A stretch of 64,000 nucleotides of DNA from Symbiodinium sp. CCMP2592 (Eukaryota > Sar > Dinophyceae > Suessiales > Symbiodiniaceae), in the NCBI GenBank assembly GCA_905221615.1, contig CAJNDT010004890.1, positions 1 through 64,000 of the forward strand, read 5' to 3'. Numbering within the stretch: the first letter of the stretch is position 1; the number at the start of each line of letters is the position of its first letter. Positions 59,519 through 64,000 of the stretch are shown here, one piece after another. The translations under genes were made by a program, and so were the position numbers. The notes below the pieces were generated by a model. That model was given only the letters and a program-made list of their open reading frames with translations, searched no databases and was not told where the DNA came from.

Positions 59519-59650
59519 ACACAAAGCACAGCACCAGCACCAGCACGAGCACCAGCACCAGCACTAGCACCAGCTTCAGCACGAGCACCAGCACCAGCAC
59601 AAACAGCAACTACACAAGCAGCAGCACCAGCACCAGCACAAACAGCACCG
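59519..59650. repeat. CAGCAC/CAGCACCAG microsatellite
   Basis: Imperfect hexamer repeats CAGCAC, CAGCACCAGCACGAGCAC and relatives. Confidence 0.92.
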
Positions 59651-59976
59651 ACAGTAGCAGCGAAGTTTTACTTCACCACGAGTTCCATACGGATTACCCT
59701 CGCCGCTTAATTAGTATAAGGAAGTTACTGTAAAATTCCTTAGGCATAGGCCGGGTTTAAGCGGCAGGAAATCCGTATGGAACTCCTAACCAAGCCAACT
59801 CAGGCGCGAGGGGTGAAAAGAAGCCTAAGCTCCATGTCACACATAGGGGTTGTAGCATGGGCCTCTATGTATTAATATAAAAATAAACAAATATAAGTAT
59901 TTGTATTTAGAACAAAAGGGTTTGCCAAATAGACCCTAAAGGTCCATGCCACATAAGGGTATAGGGTTTAGGGCCT

Positions 59977-60069
59977 ACTTGGAGGTTCATAGTTAGTTAT
60001 AAGTGGGTTATTAGTCCCCTTATTTGGGTTATAAGTACATGTAACCCCACTTATACTTACCCATGAACC
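59977..60069. mobile_element. MITE-like element, family D
   Basis: ACTTGGAGGTTCATAGTTAG…ATAAGTGGG at the left is mirrored by CCCCACTTATACTTACCC…ATGAACC at the right. About 93 bp; the best-preserved copy of the family in the window. Confidence 0.6.
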
Positions 60070-60237
60070 CTAAACCCTATACCCTTGTAGAATCCCTATA
60101 GATCCCTTTGAAGGGACCGTTAAGGGAACCCTAATACGAACCGACGGGCAAACTTTAAATCCCAATGGCCGTGACCCGTTGAAGCCTTTAACCCTGCAAG
60201 GCGCTCGAAGCAAGCCTACAATAAAAGGGGTTTAGAT

Positions 60238-60305
60238 TTCTTTGTTTAGGGTTTAGGGTTATGGTTAAGGGTTAGGGTCTAGGGTTTACGGTGAGGGTTT
60301 AGGGT
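60238..60305. repeat. Interstitial telomere-type repeats (TTTAGGG strand)
   Basis: GTTTAGGGTTTAGGGTTATGG and similar words, in the opposite orientation to most of the left-side arrays. Confidence 0.7.
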
Positions 60306-60406
60306 TCCTAGAGCCGTAAAATCTCAAATTACCCCCTCTCAAGGCCTAGCTTGCATCACGGCGGAGGGCGGGAAAATCGCACCCGGCCTGTCACTTGCCA
60401 GAGCTT

Positions 60407-60515
60407 CCCAGAGACTCCAATATCCCTTAATTAAGGAATACACCTTAAATCATATAAGGGATCCTACTATAATTTAAGGTATATTCCTTAATTAAGGGAT
60501 ATTGGAGTCTCTGGG
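60407..60515. mobile_element. MITE-like element, family C, perfect 34-bp TIR
   Basis: 60,407-60,440 is the exact reverse complement of 60,482-60,515 (CCCAGAGACTCCAATATCCC… ends). The middle (about 41 bp) holds ATATAAGGGATCCTACTATA. Such a perfect long inverted repeat points to recent origin. Confidence 0.72.
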
Positions 60516-62695
60516 TTCTTCATGCGATTCCACCGTTGCTTGCATTTCGACAGCACTAGAATAACTCCCTCGGCCCTGAATCCAGCAACAATGGCCCCTA
60601 AGTCCTCGAATCATAAGCCCAAAGGTTCGCAGCCACTGTTCGAAGCCCGGGTGTTTATGGTCTTGCCGTGGCATCTCTGACCACCAACGCGATCGACCTC
60701 TCCCTACGGGCTAAAGTTGCATCGTGTGGGGGTACAGATGGTTCTCTATTGATCATCACGAAGTACCACAGACTCCAAACTCCAAATGGTCGCGGACCTG
60801 CAACCAGAGGTGTACGATATACCTCAAACCCTGCGCATGGACCCGAAACAGTAAACCAATGCAAATCCGAGGTGCACATGCAGCTGAAAAGCCTGAAAGC
60901 AAAACTGCCAGATCCTAATCGCTGAACCATGCCTTGACTGAGCTGCTAAAACTTACCTGTCTCTACCGTCTGTAGGCTTTTCTTAGAAAGCTTTCATATG
61001 AAGTGTTCTTTACGTTAGAAATACTAGGCTTTCCTAGTTCGACCTATGCTGCCCTACACCTTGCCTTCAACACATACCGCATACCGCACCGGTGAGGATT
61101 CGCGAGTAAAGGGGCTTGGCGTCCCAAGGTTCCATCAACACTTGGTTGTCTTTGCCGGGGTGGAAAAAGAAACTCCAATGTTCTAAGTCCAATGAACCCG
61201 ATATAGGGGTCCAACACAAGTCATGAGAGGGTTTGGGGCTCTACCACGTCACTCATATAGAACCTGAAAAGGGTATTATACGTCTTGATTCTCGCGGCTC
61301 TTTGTTTCAGGGCTTGAAGTTCAGTTCGGCTTTTGATGTTGAGAAGGGAATCTCTGGGATTCAGACTTGTATACCCTTTAATCAAGGAATACTTATGATA
61401 TTTCTCATCAGATCTCTTGTTCAGGTTTGGCCTGAACAGACAGTTGGTGGTGGCAGTAACAGCAACATTGTTTCCAAAACGCTGAGGCACAGACAGTTGG
61501 TGGTGGCAGTAACAGCAACATTGTTTGCAAAAGCGCTGATGCAAGCTGCTACATGCGCTGGGGGCTGGGGCTGCTGCAGCTGCCTCCGCAGCTGTCTCTG
61601 TTGTTGATCGGCGCAATGACAATCCCGATATCAATAACGAAGGCACAGAAACCCTTTTTACATCCCGAGCGTGCCTTTATTCCAAGCACTGCAAAACTTC
61701 CCCGAACACCTCAGCCGTAGGCGCGTCCGATCTTTGAAAGAATACCGCCGAATCCGGCAGAATATACAGCCAAACACGGTATCGGAGCCCCAATACCTAA
61801 ACGTTAGACAACTAGAGTAACCTCCTACACCCTAAACTCCCAAATCCCAAAACCCAAACCTCCTGAACTCTAAACCCCGAGCGCTCAGAGTAGAAGAGCT
61901 GGCCATGGAAAGCTCTCGGGTTTCAGGAGGTTCCTGGGCGTCCCCTGTGTTTCTGGCCCTAACCCTTGAACCCCTAAGCCCTAAACCCTAAACTCCTAAG
62001 CCCTGAACCCCTAAACCCTGGTGTTCGATGACTTCAGAAACTTTCTGGCTCCGGCCCCCTCAACCCTCAACCAATTCAAGAACTTTTTGGCTTTGGCCCC
62101 CAGGGTTGCCGGGCCTTTGGGAGGCGGTGTCAGGCGTGGTCTCTGCCACAGGCCTCCGCGAGCATTCGGATTTCTGAAAAAAAGGGTTCAGGGTTTAGGG
62201 GTTTATGGCATAGCGTCCCAAATCCCTAAATAAGTCATCGTTTGGTGTCCTTTTTTGTTCTCCGAACTCCATGTAACCTGAAACCCGCAGCCAGAAGCCA
62301 CCCTCATGAACCTCAAGCCAAGAATGCTAAAGGCCCGAAAACCAAAAGCCCACCCTCGATGATGGGACCCTCAAGCCTCCACGGTTTGCAATGCCGTAGT
62401 TCAAGGATGCGATGTCTGAAGCTTGGGGTTTTGGCTTCAACGAACCAACATATCTCGGCTTCACGGGGAGTATATAATGTGAAGATCTCAACACCTGAAG
62501 CTTTGAAACCAGGCACCGCAAAGCCAGAACCCAACCCTTATAGTATCCCTCATAGTAACCGTTATAGACACCTTCAAACCTTCAAAGGAACCCTATGTGC
62601 CTCTAAGCCATGGGAAAAACATGTCCAAAATTTGCCGAGGGAGCATCTTCCAGTGTGCATACACAAAATTCAAAACCTCGAGCCCGAAAAGTAGA

Positions 62696-62808
62696 CCCAA
62701 AGACTCTGATATCCCTTAATTAAGGAATAACCATACCTTAAATCACACTAGGGACCCTAGTATAACTTAAGGTATATTCCTTAATTAAGGGGAATTGGAG
62801 TCTCCGGG
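62696..62808. mobile_element. MITE-like element, family C, second copy
   Basis: It begins CCCAAAGACTCTGATATCCC and ends GAATTGGAGTCTCCGGG, with the TTAATTAAGGAATA and TATTCCTTAATTAA inner arms intact. Same layout as 60,407-60,515 with several substitutions, so the two are independent copies of one family. Confidence 0.7.
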
Positions 62809-62969
62809 ATCCCGGAAGCCTGGATCGAAGGCCCCGATCTTGGCGTGCATGGACGCCGCCGGTGCAAGCAGGGCAAGCGCTGGTTCATCTCCCGCACAAG
62901 CCCTATAATACATAAACCCTTTAATATACAATAATTATGTAACATAACATATGAAAAATATGTGTAGTA

Positions 62970-62972
62970 GAG

Positions 62973-63036
<64 letters not shown>
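62970..63036. repeat. TA microsatellite
   Basis: Two (TA)n runs separated by TGTATGTG. Confidence 0.95.
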
Positions 63037-63327
63037 TACACAACATAAAGTTCAGGGTCCCGAAACCCCAAAAGTTAGTGTCTCTCAGCCCTACGCCCCG
63101 GTTGATATCGCGCTTTTCTCGGATGTCCCTGGCATGAGCCGCTGAGTCGTTGAGCTTTGCAAAATGAAATATGTATTGGTCTCCTTTTGGAGCGCAAGCT
63201 TTCAACATGCTAGCAGGCAATCCCATGACAAAAACCTGTGCATCCGAAATTTTAAACACTGAAGAATGCATCGAACTGCCCACGTTTGTGGAAGGATGCA
63301 CGTGGAGGGTGTTGTGGGGGGGAGGTT

Positions 63328-64000
63328 CTAAGAAGCCTTGCGACGAAAGAATCTGCCCCAGTCACCCAAGCAAATGGTGGCGGCGAGTAGAGAAATGGTT
63401 GAGCATGTCACGATTCCATAGGTTGGTACGGAAAACACTATGGCCGTCTCGGCCAAGCGAACGACCAAAAACATGATGCCCATCAAAACCGAGCAGGCCA
63501 TGTTTAGCATCACCTCCCGGCATCTTGTAGATCGGTGCTGCTGAAAATAGCGTGGGATCCGCAGCCACAGCGCTACGAGCACGGGAATGGTTCCCAGCCA
63601 CGTGCAAAACAAGTAGAGAGTGTTGCAAAAAGCTAACCACGAGTCTCGGTTGCGCCACACAGACTGGAGTCCAGCATGGACGCCAAACCAGGCAATCGGA
63701 ATCGTAGCTCCCGTGAGCCAAGCGTATGGCAACAAACAGCTCATGACACCGCGCTGGAACGCTGCAGAAACATCTTGTTGCACAACAGCATCAAAAGCCG
63801 TGTCGGAGCCAAACCAGTGTTCCAGGCATCCAGCAAGAGCCTGACGGTCGCAAATCATCCTCTGTCCAGTCTTGGGGTTCACGTGGTTCACGTTGCAGCA
63901 ATAGCAGCGTGTGTCATTGCGGAACGAGAAAGTCCGCAGCTGCTCCTGAACAGTACTTGGGGCCCGGAAATGGGCTCGAGCCGCAACGCTCGAGAAATAC
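63328..64000 (-). CDS. C-terminal part of a multi-pass membrane protein, 5' end outside window
   Basis: The minus-strand frame is open from the window edge (…YFSSVAARAHFRAPSTV…) to the TAG at 63,328-63,330, about 223 codons. A cysteine-containing, soluble stretch (…RCYCCNVNHVNPKTG…ICDRQ…CLEHWFGS) comes first. It is followed by four hydrophobic segments, near WLTGATIPIAWFG, LYLFCTWLGTIPVLVALWL, MACSVLMGIMFLVV and TCSTISLLAATICL, and a short basic tail (FFRRKAS). There are no internal stops, and codon usage is GC-rich at third positions. It is probably a genuine host gene, transcribed toward the repeat-rich intergenic DNA. Channel or transporter function is possible, but no family signature is visible. 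The conserved-looking Cys cluster may bind metal. Confidence 0.7.
   Translation of the reverse strand, partial: YFSSVAARAHFRAPSTVQEQLRTFSFRNDTRCYCCNVNHVNPKTGQRMICDRQALAGCLEHWFGSDTAFDAVVQQDVSAAFQRGVMSCLLPYAWLTGATIPIAWFGVHAGLQSVWRNRDSWLAFCNTLYLFCTWLGTIPVLVALWLRIPRYFQQHRSTRCREVMLNMACSVLMGIMFLVVRLAETAIVFSVPTYGIVTCSTISLLAATICLGDWGRFFRRKAS

Larger units (their letters stand above)
59710..63327. other. Intergenic telomere-like and MITE-bearing DNA, no gene seen
   Basis: TTTAGGG and CCCTAAAC runs occur near 59,960-59,975, 60,238-60,305, 61,825-61,880 and 61,965-62,020. Two family C elements and one family D element lie here. A 46-bp duplication (ACAGTTGGTGGTGGCAGTAA at about 61,440 and 61,494) is present. 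Open frames (for example 61,233-61,607 and 62,242-62,694) do not resemble proteins. Confidence 0.55.

Overview
The window looks like nuclear DNA of a dinoflagellate. The evidence is indirect but consistent. Degenerate TTTAGGG/CCCTAAA telomere-type motifs are scattered through non-coding DNA. Coding tracts are broken by short introns whose acceptors read AG|G. A very long non-LTR retrotransposon frame is present, and minisatellites, satellites and small palindromic elements are dense. There is no bacterial-style gene packing, and I recognised no rRNA, tRNA or spliced-leader sequence. Genus cannot be read from the sequence.

Layout. 1-9,990 is non-coding: an AC-rich simple repeat, an AT-rich block, a pyrimidine-rich block, then about 8 kb of telomere-like debris carrying several families of about 85-125 bp terminal-inverted-repeat (MITE-like) elements. 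9,992-19,106 is a non-LTR retrotransposon: a frameshifted coiled-coil ORF1 followed by a 2,636-codon open frame with RNase H, AP-endonuclease, reverse transcriptase and zinc fingers in that order. 19,107-28,690 is intergenic and repeat-rich, including a higher-order AT satellite, a CCAGCCCC tract, a 54-bp hairpin array and GC-rich minisatellites. 28,900-55,150 is the most interesting part, a plus-strand, intron-containing coding tract. 55,150-63,300 is again repeat arrays and telomere-like DNA. 63,328-64,000 is the 3' end of a minus-strand gene for a multi-pass membrane protein, open at the window edge.

The 29-55 kb tract reads, in order: weak cysteine-peptidase-like exons, F-box-like domain, concanavalin/SPRY-like jelly roll, Zn-binding module, PD-(D/E)XK nuclease, acidic repeats, a second F-box/jelly-roll/Zn module, a D5_N-like segment, a superfamily-3 helicase, a TV-Pol-like (family-A-related) polymerase, a cysteine-peptidase-like segment, a C2H2 finger and a DDE-type transposase in two exons. 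Replicative helicase, polymerase, nuclease and integrase-like transposase side by side suggest a large self-replicating DNA transposon or an endogenised polinton-like element. All parts face the same way and are separated only by intron-like gaps, so they may form one giant polyprotein gene. The boundaries (terminal repeats, target-site duplication) were not found.

Assembly warning. 33,011-39,853 is repeated almost perfectly at 39,954-46,796 on either side of a 100-N gap. I saw four differences in 6,843 bp. The end of the left contig equals the interior of the right contig, and the start of the right contig equals the interior of the left. This is what two overlapping contigs look like when a scaffolder does not merge them. 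The duplication is therefore probably artefactual, although a recent tandem duplication is not excluded. Any frame read across the N run is not a real protein.
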